NCBI GenBank assembly: GCA_036015235.1
Contig: CP107926.1
Coordinates: 1,116,001-1,180,000, forward strand
Direction of reading: 5' to 3'
DNA: 64,000 nucleotides
DNA from: Streptomyces sp. NBC_00433
GTDB taxonomy: Bacteria > Actinomycetota > Actinomycetes > Streptomycetales > Streptomycetaceae
The stretch's first letter is position 1. The number at the start of each line of letters is the position of its first letter. Positions 55,445-63,158 of this stretch are shown piece by piece. Under the pieces are notes generated by a model, which saw only the letters and a program-made list of their open reading frames with translations, did no database searches and was not told the origin of the DNA. A program made the position numbers and the translations under genes.

Positions 55445-57229
55445 TCAGGTGACCCCCTGGGCCTGCAGCCAGATCTCCAGCAGCGCCGCCTGCCACAGCG
55501 CGTTCGCGCCCAGCGTGGTGCGGTGCTGCTCGGGCGCGCTCAGCAGCTCGCGGAGGTAGTCGTCGCGGAAGATCCCGCGGGCCCGCGCCTCGGGGGCGCC
55601 GAGCGCGTCGCGTACGCGCTCCAGCACGGGTCCTGCCATGTGGCGGATGGCAGGTACGGGGAAGTAGCCCTTGGGCCGGTCGGTGATCTCGACCGGCAGC
55701 AGGGTCCGGCCCGCGGCCTTCAGTACGCCCTTGCCGCCTTCGGCGAGCTTCAGCTCGGGCGGGCAGGCCGCGGCCAGTTCGACGAGTTCGTGGTCGAGGA
55801 AGGGCACCCGGGCCTCCAGGCCCCAGTCCATCGTCATGTTGTCCACCCGCTTGACCGGGTCGTCCACCAGCATGACCTGGCTGTCCAGCCGCAGCACCGC
55901 GTCCAGCGCCGCGTCGGCGCCGGGGCGGGCGAGGTGGTCGCGCACGAAGTCGCCGGAGGCGTCGCCCGGCAGCAGCACCGCGGCGTCCACCATCCGGGCC
56001 AGCTCGCCATGGGGTCGGTCCACGAACACCCGGCCGTACATGGCGGCGGCCTCGTCCCGCGCGATCCCGGCCATCGGCGGGTACCAGTCGTAGCCGGCGA
56101 AGATCTCGTCGGCGCCCTGGCCGCTCTGCACGACCTTCACATGGCGGGAGACCTCCCGGCCCAGCAGGTGGAAGGCGACCACGTCGTGGCTGACCATGGG
56201 CTCGCTCATCGCGAGGACGGCGTCGTCCAGGGCCCCGGGCAGCTCCCGCGACGGTATCGAGATGCGGTGGTGGTCGGTGGAGTAGCGCTTGGCGACGAGG
56301 TCGGACCAGGTGAATTCGTCGCCCGACTCGCCGCCCTCGCTGTCGAATCCGATGCTGAAGGTCGACAGGCCGGTCGCGCCGGCCTCGGCCAGCAGCGCCA
56401 CCACCAGGCTGGAGTCGAGGCCGCCGGAGAGCAGCACCCCGACCGGCACGTCGGCGACGGTACGGCGGCGCACCGCGGTGCGCAGCGCGTCCAGCACGGC
56501 GTCCCGCCAGTCCTGGGCGTCCATGCCCGCGTGCTCGGGCAGCCGGGCGTAGGGCGGGTTCCAGTACAGGTGGTCGGTCTCGGTGCCGTCGGGCTCGATC
56601 ACCCGGACGGTGGCGGGCGGCAGTTTCCGCACCCCCGCCAGGATGGTGCGCGGGGCGGGCACGACGGAGTGGAAGCTGAGGTAGTGGTGGAGCGCGACCG
56701 GGTCGAGCGCGGTGTCGACGTCACCGGCGGCGAGCAGCGCGGGCAGGGACGAGGCGAAGCGCAGCCGGCCCGGCCGGGCGGCGAGGTAGAGCGGTTTGAT
56801 GCCGAGCCGGTCGCGGCCCAGGACCACCCGGCCCGTGTGGTGTTCCGCGACGGCGAAGGCGAACATCCCGGCGAAGCGGTCGACGCAGTGCGTGCCCCAT
56901 CGGCGGTAGGCGTGCAGCAGCACTTCGGTGTCGGAGGCGGAGTGGAAGCGGTGTCCCAGCTTCTCCAGTTCGTCGCGCAGTTCGCGGTGGTTGTACAGGC
57001 AGCCGTTGAAGACGACGGTCAGCCCGCCGTCCGGGTCGGTCATCGGCTGGTCGCCGCGTTCCGACAGGTCGATGATCTTCAGCCGGCGGTGGCCGAGCGC
57101 CACGGCGCCGTGCGACCACAGGCCGCGCCCGTCGGGGCCGCGCGCCGCCAGGCGGTCGGTCATCCGCTCGACGGCCGCGAGGTCGGGGAAGGTGCCGTCG
57201 AATCTGATCTCGCCGCTCAGCCCGCACAT
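55445..57229 (-). CDS. asnB: Asparagine synthase (glutamine-hydrolysing)-like amidotransferase
   Basis: The protein is 594 residues. Cys2 (MCGLSGEI) is the glutaminase nucleophile; RGPDGRGLW, GHRRLKIIDLS and VVFNGCLYNHRELR complete the Ntn domain. Synthetase domain: VGVLLSGGLDSSLVVALL (PP-loop SGGxDS) and LEARVPFLDHELVE. GGAGG 6 nt before the ATG. The gene follows the GCS2/ATP-grasp fusion by 22 bp. In this setting it may amidate a product of the ligase, like the asparagine-synthase paralogue of N-acetylglutaminylglutamine amide synthesis, rather than make free Asn. Confidence 0.9.
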   Translation of the reverse strand: MCGLSGEIRFDGTFPDLAAVERMTDRLAARGPDGRGLWSHGAVALGHRRLKIIDLSERGDQPMTDPDGGLTVVFNGCLYNHRELRDELEKLGHRFHSASDTEVLLHAYRRWGTHCVDRFAGMFAFAVAEHHTGRVVLGRDRLGIKPLYLAARPGRLRFASSLPALLAAGDVDTALDPVALHHYLSFHSVVPAPRTILAGVRKLPPATVRVIEPDGTETDHLYWNPPYARLPEHAGMDAQDWRDAVLDALRTAVRRRTVADVPVGVLLSGGLDSSLVVALLAEAGATGLSTFSIGFDSEGGESGDEFTWSDLVAKRYSTDHHRISIPSRELPGALDDAVLAMSEPMVSHDVVAFHLLGREVSRHVKVVQSGQGADEIFAGYDWYPPMAGIARDEAAAMYGRVFVDRPHGELARMVDAAVLLPGDASGDFVRDHLARPGADAALDAVLRLDSQVMLVDDPVKRVDNMTMDWGLEARVPFLDHELVELAAACPPELKLAEGGKGVLKAAGRTLLPVEITDRPKGYFPVPAIRHMAGPVLERVRDALGAPEARARGIFRDDYLRELLSAPEQHRTTLGANALWQAALLEIWLQAQGVT

Positions 57230-57251
57230 ACGTACCTCCGGTCCGGGCGGC

Positions 57252-59816
57252 TCATGACGCGCCGCGCAGTATCCATGTGTCCTTGGCGCCGCCGCCCCGC
57301 GAGGAGTTGACGACGAGTGAGCCGCCCGCCGCGACTCGGGTCATCGCCGACGGGAGCACCGTGGTGGTCAGCCCCACGGCGCCGAGGCCGTCTCCTTCCC
57401 GCTCGGCGCAGACGAACACCCGGAGGTCCACGACCCGCGGTTCGAGGCGTTCCCCGTCGAAGGTGGGGTGGCTGGTCAGCTGCACGACGTCCTGCGCCAC
57501 CCACGCGTGCGGGGAGACCAGCAATTCCGCGCGCAGCCGGGCGAGTTCCTCGGGCGAGGCGTGCGGTCCTATGACGACCCCGGCGCCGCCCTGGCCGCCC
57601 ACCGGTTTGACGACCAGGTCGGCGAGCCGGTCCAGGACCTCGTCCAGGACGCCGGGCTCGCCCGGCAGCAGCGTCGGCACCTGGCGGAGCAGCGGTTCCT
57701 CGGCCAGGTAGTAGCGGATCAGCCGCGGCACCATGGCGTAGAGCGCCTTGTCGTCGGCGATGCCGTTGCCCACGGCGTTGGCGAAGGTGACCCGCCCGGC
57801 CCGCGCCGCCGCGAGCAGGGCCGGCCACAGGGGTGCGCCGTCGGCCCCGTCGGCCTTGGCCAGGTCGTCCTCGTCGATCCGCCGGTAGACGACGTCGAAG
57901 GGCAGGTCGTCGTAGGAGGCCCCGTCGGGTCCGGTACGGCTGCCGCGCACGGCGTGCACCCGGCCCTCGCGGACCACGAGGTCGCCGGTGGTGTGCAGCG
58001 CGCAGCCCATCTCCTCGGCGAGGGTGCGGTGTTCGTACCAGGCGGAGTTCTCGGGGCCGTCGCTGAGCAGCATCAGCCGCGGTTCGGGCACCGGCGCCGC
58101 CGAGCGCAGCACGCGGGCCAGGGTGGCGGGGACGTCGTCGACGCCGAGCACGTGCGGCCCGGGGACGACAGGCCCCAGCCGCCGCGCCGCGTGCGCGTAG
58201 GCGATACCGGACGGCACCCGGAGGTTGTCCTCCAGGACCAGCCAGCCGTGGGCCGCGTCGCGCACCAGGTCGATGCCCGCGATGTTGACGCGGACGGTGC
58301 CGGGCCGCCCGGGAATGCCGGCCGCGCCCTCCACCTGCCTTTCCGGCAGGAAGCGCGGCGCGACCACCTCGTCGCGCAGGACGGCCTGTTCGCCGTAGGC
58401 GTCGTGCAGGAAGGCCTCAAGGGCGCGGACCCGCTGGCCGAGCCCGGCTCGCAGCGCCTTCCAGTCGCGGGCCTCGATGAGCCGGGGCACGGTGTCGTAG
58501 GGGAAGACGCGGTGCGTGTCGTCGTGGTCGGCGCGGAAGCGCACGCCGAGTGCTTCCTGGCGCTTGCGCAGGTCGCGGGCCGCGCGTTGCAGGCCGGGGA
58601 CGCCGGCGCGGTCCAGCGCGGCGAGCACCGGGCGGTAGAGCGGCCGTACCTCGCCGGTGACGTCGACCATCTCGTCGTGGTCGGCGCGGTAGCCGAGCAG
58701 CAGACCGCCGTGGTGCGGTTGCTGGTCGAGTTCGCGGTCGCCCGCGGTGCGGGCCACGAGCATGCCGACCGCGGCAGGCAGGCCGTCGGTGTCGGCCACC
58801 CGCCTGATGTGGTGGGCGGCGCTGCCGAGGCCGAGTGCCTCCTCGGTCAGTTCGACCACGTCCGACCAGTCGCCCAGGCGTTCGAGGACCGGGCGCAGCC
58901 GGGTCACCAGTGCCCGCACCACGCGCGGCGCCGGGCGGGGCAGGCCGTCGGCGGGGTGCACGAGGTCGCCTTCGAGGCCCGACCTAGCGGCCCGCCAGGT
59001 CGCCGCCCGCAGCCACGTCGTGCGCTCGCCGTCGCCGCGGCGGCCCGCCGCGACGGCCTCGCACGCCTCGACCACCAGCGCCCGGTAGAGGCCCGCGATC
59101 ATCACCGCGGTCTCCGCCCGGGGAACGGCGTCGCAGATGCGCAGTTCGAGGGTCTGCAGGTGCGCCGAGGGCCGGACGTCGTAGTAGACCATGCCGGCGT
59201 CGCTGATCACGCCCGATCTGACCAGGTCCGCGATGGCCTGGTCGTAGTGCTCGGCGGAGCGGAAGTGCCCTGCGGGGCCGGTGGTGGGCCAGCGCTGCCA
59301 CAGCAGGGTGCGCCAGCTGGCGTACCCGGTGTCGGAGCCGAGCCAGAAGGGTGAGCTGGCGGACAGCGCCAGCAGGGTCGGCATCCACGGGGAGAGCAGG
59401 CTCATCGCCAGGATCCCGGTGTCCCGGTCGGGTACGTCCACGTGCACCTGGAGCCCGCAGATGAGCTGTTCCTCGGCGACGACCCGGTAGTTCTCGGTCA
59501 TCCGCCGGTAACGCGGGTCCGCGGTGGCCTCGATGGTGCCCAGCCGGGCGAGCGGCGCGGTTCCGGCGGCCACGATGCCCAGGCCCAGCGGCGCGGCGGC
59601 GTCGCGCAGCGCGCGGCGGGAGGCCCTGACGTCCTTGAGCAGGTCCGCGAGCGAGCGGTGCGGCCTGCTGTTGGCCTCGACGATCGACTGCTGCAGCTCG
59701 GTGGTGAAGCCCCGCTCGGGCAGCCGGTCGAGGACCTCGCGGGCCCGCGGGACCAGCGCTCCCGACTCCAGGTCCACCACGTGGAATTCTTCCTCGACTC
59801 CGACGAGTTCGGCCAT
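57252..59816 (-). CDS. GCS2 carboxylate-amine ligase fused to circularly permuted ATP-grasp ligase
   Basis: The protein is 854 residues. Residues 1-370: GCS2/YbdK domain (GVEEEFHVVDLESG, TELQQSIVEANSRPH, ICGLQVHVDVPDRDTG, LSASSPFWLGSDTGYAS, LELRICDAVP). Residues 390-850: CP-ATP-grasp (DUF404/407 type) with GVRFRADHDD, VRVNIAGIDLVRD, WLVLEDNLRVPSGIAYAHA, FANAVGNGIADDKALYAMVP, VVKPVGGQGGAGVVIGP and VVNSSRGGGAKDTWIL. Both halves are amide-forming ligases, so the fusion could add two residues in sequence. Free-standing CP-ATP-grasp genes are often followed by an alpha-E-domain gene and a transglutaminase; neither is present. GGAGA lies 6 nt before the ATG. Confidence 0.9.
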   Translation of the reverse strand: MAELVGVEEEFHVVDLESGALVPRAREVLDRLPERGFTTELQQSIVEANSRPHRSLADLLKDVRASRRALRDAAAPLGLGIVAAGTAPLARLGTIEATADPRYRRMTENYRVVAEEQLICGLQVHVDVPDRDTGILAMSLLSPWMPTLLALSASSPFWLGSDTGYASWRTLLWQRWPTTGPAGHFRSAEHYDQAIADLVRSGVISDAGMVYYDVRPSAHLQTLELRICDAVPRAETAVMIAGLYRALVVEACEAVAAGRRGDGERTTWLRAATWRAARSGLEGDLVHPADGLPRPAPRVVRALVTRLRPVLERLGDWSDVVELTEEALGLGSAAHHIRRVADTDGLPAAVGMLVARTAGDRELDQQPHHGGLLLGYRADHDEMVDVTGEVRPLYRPVLAALDRAGVPGLQRAARDLRKRQEALGVRFRADHDDTHRVFPYDTVPRLIEARDWKALRAGLGQRVRALEAFLHDAYGEQAVLRDEVVAPRFLPERQVEGAAGIPGRPGTVRVNIAGIDLVRDAAHGWLVLEDNLRVPSGIAYAHAARRLGPVVPGPHVLGVDDVPATLARVLRSAAPVPEPRLMLLSDGPENSAWYEHRTLAEEMGCALHTTGDLVVREGRVHAVRGSRTGPDGASYDDLPFDVVYRRIDEDDLAKADGADGAPLWPALLAAARAGRVTFANAVGNGIADDKALYAMVPRLIRYYLAEEPLLRQVPTLLPGEPGVLDEVLDRLADLVVKPVGGQGGAGVVIGPHASPEELARLRAELLVSPHAWVAQDVVQLTSHPTFDGERLEPRVVDLRVFVCAEREGDGLGAVGLTTTVLPSAMTRVAAGGSLVVNSSRGGGAKDTWILRGAS

Positions 59817-60198
59817 GCCGTCTCCATTTCACGTGAGTCCGGGCACGGGTTCAGCAGACGCTGCGGGAGCACCCGGAACCTGGGATCGCCGCCTGACCGC
59901 ACCGCGGTGTGCGTCTTCTGCCCGCGTATCGGGGCTGCAAGAGAGGTCGTGGACCGCACTCGCTCCCGGAGGTGGCCATTCGGGGGCTGTCGCCGCGCCG
60001 TTGCGGTGGGTGTCGAGTGCGCGGACGCCGCCGGGCAGGGCGGCGGAGCACCTGTCCTGCCCGTGGCCGCGCGGAACACGACGGTCCGACGCCACTCGTC
60101 GAGCCGCGTTCGCGCCTGCGGGCAGGTGCTGTCCCAGAAGTGTCGGGCCACGCACGCCCTGTGGCAAGACGCACCCGGCATCTGATGGCGCACGCGCG
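59817..60198. other. Non-coding or decayed stretch upstream of the ligase operon
   Basis: About 380 bp between the start of the GCS2/ATP-grasp gene and the terminator of the next transcription unit. It must hold the ligase promoter, but no clear -35/-10 pair was found. Frames through it give Arg/Pro-rich text. One minus-strand frame has a Cys pattern (CHRACVARHFWDSTCPQ) but no start with a ribosome site, so it is not called. Confidence 0.45.
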
Positions 60199-60227
60199 GC
60201 GGCCCCGGGCACTCTGCCCGGGGCCGC
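60199..60227 (-). terminator. Terminator hairpin of the secreted RlpA-like gene
   Basis: GCGGCCCCGGGC (60199-60210) and its exact complement (60216-60227) form a 12-bp stem with loop ACTCT, 67 bp past the stop of the minus-strand gene at 60294. Confidence 0.7.
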
Positions 60228-60293
60228 GGTGGCGGGTCCGTGGTGCGCCGGCCCCCGGCCGGTGAGGCGCGGGTGGCGGGCCTTGCCGCCCTG

Positions 60294-61559
60294 TCAGCAG
60301 GTCGGGACGCCCGGCAGCCAGGCCTGCGGCACGTCGATGTAGATGTTCGAGATGTAGCCGCCGTATCCGGGCAGGTAGGCCCACCCGTCGTTGCTGTAGC
60401 CCTCGGCATTGACGAGCTGCCCGTGCACCTGGCAGCTGACGGTCACGTTGGTGGGTCCTGCCAGGGTCGCCACGGTGGTGGAGCCGGTGTTCGGCTGGGA
60501 GTGGATGCGTACGCCCGTGCCCCAGGTGGTGAAGGGGCTTCCCGAGCTGCCGCCGCTGGTCCACAGGTAGGTGACGGTCACCCAGCCGTTGTTGTTCAGG
60601 CCCACGTTGTAGAAGGTGCCGTCGGCGAGGTCGATGCCCGCGGGGTTGGAGACGGTCCGGCCGAAGCCGTCGTGGCCGCCGTTGTAGCCGTTCTGGTACG
60701 CGGCCTGCGCCTCGGGGAGCCCCTGGGCGAGGTCGCCGAAGCTCTGCCGGACCGAGGACGGGTTCCAGTAGTCGTCCTGGGTGTTCCACGGGCCGACGTC
60801 CCAGACGGGCGCGGTCTCGCAGCGCACCGGGCCGCAGACCTGCACCGAATACTGCCCGCTGCCGTTGGGTGACAGGCCCCGCCGTGAGGGCAGGGCGACG
60901 AAGTGGTCGCTGGGGGCGATCACATGGCCGTTGGCGGTGGTGCCGCCCACCAGGCCCTCGCGGGTGGCGTAGACGGTGGCGCCGAGCGCCGCGGGCCGGG
61001 CGACGGCGTGCGGGGCGGCGGTCCGTTCCGCGTGCAGGCGCAGGCCCCGGACGCGGGCGCCCGCGGTGGGGTCCTGCAGGGTTATCCGGCTCTGGACTGC
61101 GGTGACCTCGACCGGCAGGTCGGCCGGGGCGCCGGCGGTGGCCTCCCGCCACTCCGTCCAGCTGCCGTCGGCGGCCCTTCCCCGTACGTCGACGACGGCG
61201 CTCGCACCGGCCGGCAGGTCCGCCCGCAGGTCAGCGGTGACGCGGTCGACCGGCGCGGACAGGGTGTGGGCGGGCTCCGTCTGCGAGGCGAAGCCGGCGG
61301 TGGCGCCGCCCGCGGCGGCGGGGTGGAAGGCCCGCGACGCCACGCGCAGGGCCCCGGCGGTGTGGACGAGGTTCACCTCGTCGGCCCCGGCGGGCCCGAG
61401 GTCCACCGTCCATCCGGCCGAGGAGGTATCCGGGGCACGCGGCGCGGAGGCGGCGGCGGGCAGGACCCCGCCGAGCAGCAGGGATCCGAGCGCGGCGGCG
61501 ACGAGGAGCAGCCGCGGGGCGCGCGGGGGCGGAGTGTCTCCTGAGAATGATGTGTACAT
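60294..61559 (-). CDS. Secreted cell-wall-type protein with RlpA/double-psi-barrel-like and SH3-like regions
   Basis: The protein is 421 residues. Signal peptide: PRAPRLLLVAAALGSLLLGG, ending near VLPAAASA. Residues 50-180 form a beta-sandwich-like domain of unknown type. About 190-330: GATVYATREGLVGGTTANGH, DHFVALPSRRG, VQVCGPVRCETAPVWDVGPW, NTQDDYWNP, reminiscent of RlpA-like double-psi beta barrels. The C-terminal 80 residues look like a bacterial SH3 domain (VRIHSQPNTGSTTVATL, VSCQVHGQLVNAEGYSNDGW, AYLPGYGGYISNIYI). It probably binds or remodels peptidoglycan. The ATG has no ribosome site and lies 8 nt after a -10, so the mRNA may be leaderless. Confidence 0.75.
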   Translation of the reverse strand: MYTSFSGDTPPPRAPRLLLVAAALGSLLLGGVLPAAASAPRAPDTSSAGWTVDLGPAGADEVNLVHTAGALRVASRAFHPAAAGGATAGFASQTEPAHTLSAPVDRVTADLRADLPAGASAVVDVRGRAADGSWTEWREATAGAPADLPVEVTAVQSRITLQDPTAGARVRGLRLHAERTAAPHAVARPAALGATVYATREGLVGGTTANGHVIAPSDHFVALPSRRGLSPNGSGQYSVQVCGPVRCETAPVWDVGPWNTQDDYWNPSSVRQSFGDLAQGLPEAQAAYQNGYNGGHDGFGRTVSNPAGIDLADGTFYNVGLNNNGWVTVTYLWTSGGSSGSPFTTWGTGVRIHSQPNTGSTTVATLAGPTNVTVSCQVHGQLVNAEGYSNDGWAYLPGYGGYISNIYIDVPQAWLPGVPTC

Positions 61560-61567
61560 GGCGATTG

Positions 61568-61596
61568 ACGGTACTGGTGGGGACGGGGCCCGCCAA
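61568..61596 (-). promoter_or_regulatory. Promoter of the secreted protein gene (leaderless)
   Basis: On the minus strand TTGGCG (61596-61591), 17 bp, TACCGT (61573-61568). The expected start is at about 61560, next to the ATG at 61559; no Shine-Dalgarno precedes it. Confidence 0.55.
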
Positions 61597-61692
61597 GAGC
61601 ACCTCCGGCGACGAACCGATGACGTCGTCCCCGGAGGGGGTGCCTGACCGGAGGAACGGACCGCGGCGCCTGCCGGGGCATCGGCCCGCGGT

Positions 61693-62151
61693 TCACGCGT
61701 GCCGTGCGTTCAGGCGTTCGGTGATGAGGGTCAGTACGCGGCCGGCGGTCAGCAGGTCCTCGGCCGGGATGCCCGCGTAGGCATGCCCGATCGCCTCGCT
61801 GATGCCGGACGAGATCCGGTCGTGGACCGCCTGGCCCGCGTCGGTGAGCGCCACCCGCGTGACGTCGTCCCCGGACTCCGCCAGCAGGCCGGCGTCGGTG
61901 AGTTCGGCCAGTGCCGTGGCGGCCGCCGCGAGGTCCGTCCTGAGCGCGTCGGCGACCCTCCCGGCCAGCCGGTCGCGGCCGGCGGAACCGCCCGCGGCGG
62001 CGGTGAACTTCAGCCCGACCCACTGGGTCATACCGAGGCCGGTGGCGGTCAGGAGCCGCTGCAGGATCGGCGCGTGGGCGTTCTCGGCCCGGCCGAGGAT
62101 CTGCGGGTTGAGCGACAGAGCGGAGCTGGAGGGTGCGGCGGAGGTGGTCAC
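61693..62151 (-). CDS. MarR-family winged-helix regulator
   Basis: The protein is 152 residues. The helical start NAHAPILQRLLTATGLGMTQWV is followed by a winged helix: DRLAGRVADALRTDLAAAATALAELTDAGLL, AESGDDVTRVALTDAGQAV (wing with the conserved 'LT..G'). The dimer helix SSGISEAIGHAYAGIPAEDL ends the protein. It lacks the Cys of OhrR-type sensors. The near-perfect dyad at 62191-62217, 40 bp upstream of the start, is its probable operator, so it should be autoregulated. Confidence 0.85.
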   Translation of the reverse strand: MTTSAAPSSSALSLNPQILGRAENAHAPILQRLLTATGLGMTQWVGLKFTAAAGGSAGRDRLAGRVADALRTDLAAAATALAELTDAGLLAESGDDVTRVALTDAGQAVHDRISSGISEAIGHAYAGIPAEDLLTAGRVLTLITERLNARHA

Positions 62152-62190
62152 GGGAGACTCCCAGGTCGCTGGCCGGCTGGACGCTTCCCC

Positions 62191-62217
62191 ATAAATGTTA
62201 ATGGCACTAACGTTTAT
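62191..62217. promoter_or_regulatory. MarR operator, 27-bp imperfect palindrome
   Basis: The dyad centres on 62204; half-sites ATAAATGTTAATG and, read on the other strand, ATAAACGTTAGTG differ at two positions. GCACTAACGT inside it recurs as GCACTAGCGT just downstream (from about 62219), a possible second half-site. AT-richness marks it off from the surroundings. Confidence 0.65.
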
Positions 62218-62254
62218 TGCACTAGCGTACGTACTCCGCCGGTTCGGCTCCCGC

Positions 62255-62914
62255 TCATTCGGCGAGCGGTGGAGGGGGCGCCGGGTCGAAGCGGATCGTA
62301 TGCAGGCGGGCGGCGCACTGCCGGTCGAGGAGCACGACCGAGGCGTAGCCGGGCGGCGGGGCGCCGGAATCCGCCAGCTCCCTTTCCAGGGCGAGGAAGG
62401 CGCGGACGTGGCGGCCGAGGGCGTACGGCGTCACCCGGCGACCCCTGGCCCGCTGTCCCGAGATCGCCTCGCATTCGGTGGCCACCAGCGTGATGAGGTG
62501 CACGGGGCGCCCGCGGCGCCGGCCGGCGCGGGCGAGCCAGCCGCGCACCCAGGGCTGCGCCCCGCTGTCCTGCACCACCAGCGGCTCGGTCCCGCGCAGG
62601 GCGCCGCGCAGGCGCGCGTAGTGCTCGACGCGGACCAGGGGGCGGTAGACCCCGTAGGCCACCCAGCCGGGCACCCGGGCCGCCCAACGCTCCCTGACCG
62701 CCTGCGAGTCCACGAGCGCGGCCCGGACCGTACGCGCCATCAGCGTGCTCTTCCCCGCGCCCGGCAGCCCCGCCACCACGACGACGGACCCCGCGGCGTA
62801 CTCCAACTCCACGACGACGGGACCGCACCGCAGGTCCACAACTCCCCCCGGCCGCACGACCCGTCGGCGATCCGCGCGGGGGGCGGCCGAGGAGGAGTCG
62901 GCGGAAAGGGCCAC
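62255..62914 (-). CDS. P-loop ATPase/kinase-like protein
   Basis: The protein is 219 residues. VVVVAGLPGAGKSTLMARTV carries Walker A (GLPGAGKST, 49-57). RTEPLVVQDSGAQPW-like text (EPLVVQDSGA) resembles the second Asp motif, and ALVDSQAVRERW and RGRRVTPYALGRH suggest a zeta-toxin/AAA_33-type small-molecule or nucleotide kinase fold. Residues 129-141 are strongly basic (RAGRRRGRP). The substrate is unknown. GTG 62914 coincides with the predicted transcription start. Confidence 0.78.
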   Translation of the reverse strand: MALSADSSSAAPRADRRRVVRPGGVVDLRCGPVVVELEYAAGSVVVVAGLPGAGKSTLMARTVRAALVDSQAVRERWAARVPGWVAYGVYRPLVRVEHYARLRGALRGTEPLVVQDSGAQPWVRGWLARAGRRRGRPVHLITLVATECEAISGQRARGRRVTPYALGRHVRAFLALERELADSGAPPPGYASVVLLDRQCAARLHTIRFDPAPPPPLAE

Positions 62915-62920
62915 GCCTCA

Positions 62921-62950
62921 TATGTAAAGTACGGGCAATATTCCGGTCAA
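62921..62950 (-). promoter_or_regulatory. Promoter of the P-loop ATPase gene (leaderless)
   Basis: On the minus strand TTGACC (62950-62945), 18 bp, TACATA (62926-62921), in an AT-rich patch. Initiation 7 nt downstream falls on the GTG start codon at 62914. Confidence 0.55.
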
Positions 62951-63158
62951 GTCGTCGGCCCCCGAAGGACCCCTGACACCGCGGCGGCGGGCTGGTCGGA
63001 GGCGCGGTAGTGGGCGGCCTGCGGGAAGGCGTACGCGGCCCGGGATCGCCGCCGTTGCGGCCGTACTCGACGGCCTCTTTGCGAAACACCGGCCATCTGG
63101 CCTCGCGTCGGCAGCGACGGCCTCCGGCCACCATTTGAAGCTGACGTGCCCTGCTCGC

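Noticed and set aside
59817..60198. Possible small gene on the minus strand with a Cys-rich segment (CHRACVARHFWDSTCPQ)
   Set aside because: No start with a ribosome site, no family match and surrounding residues look like chance G+C-rich coding.
62195..63010. A plus-strand frame starting MLMALTFIALAYVL over the MarR operator
   Set aside because: The short hydrophobic start comes from the operator region; the rest is the shadow of the P-loop ATPase gene on the other strand.
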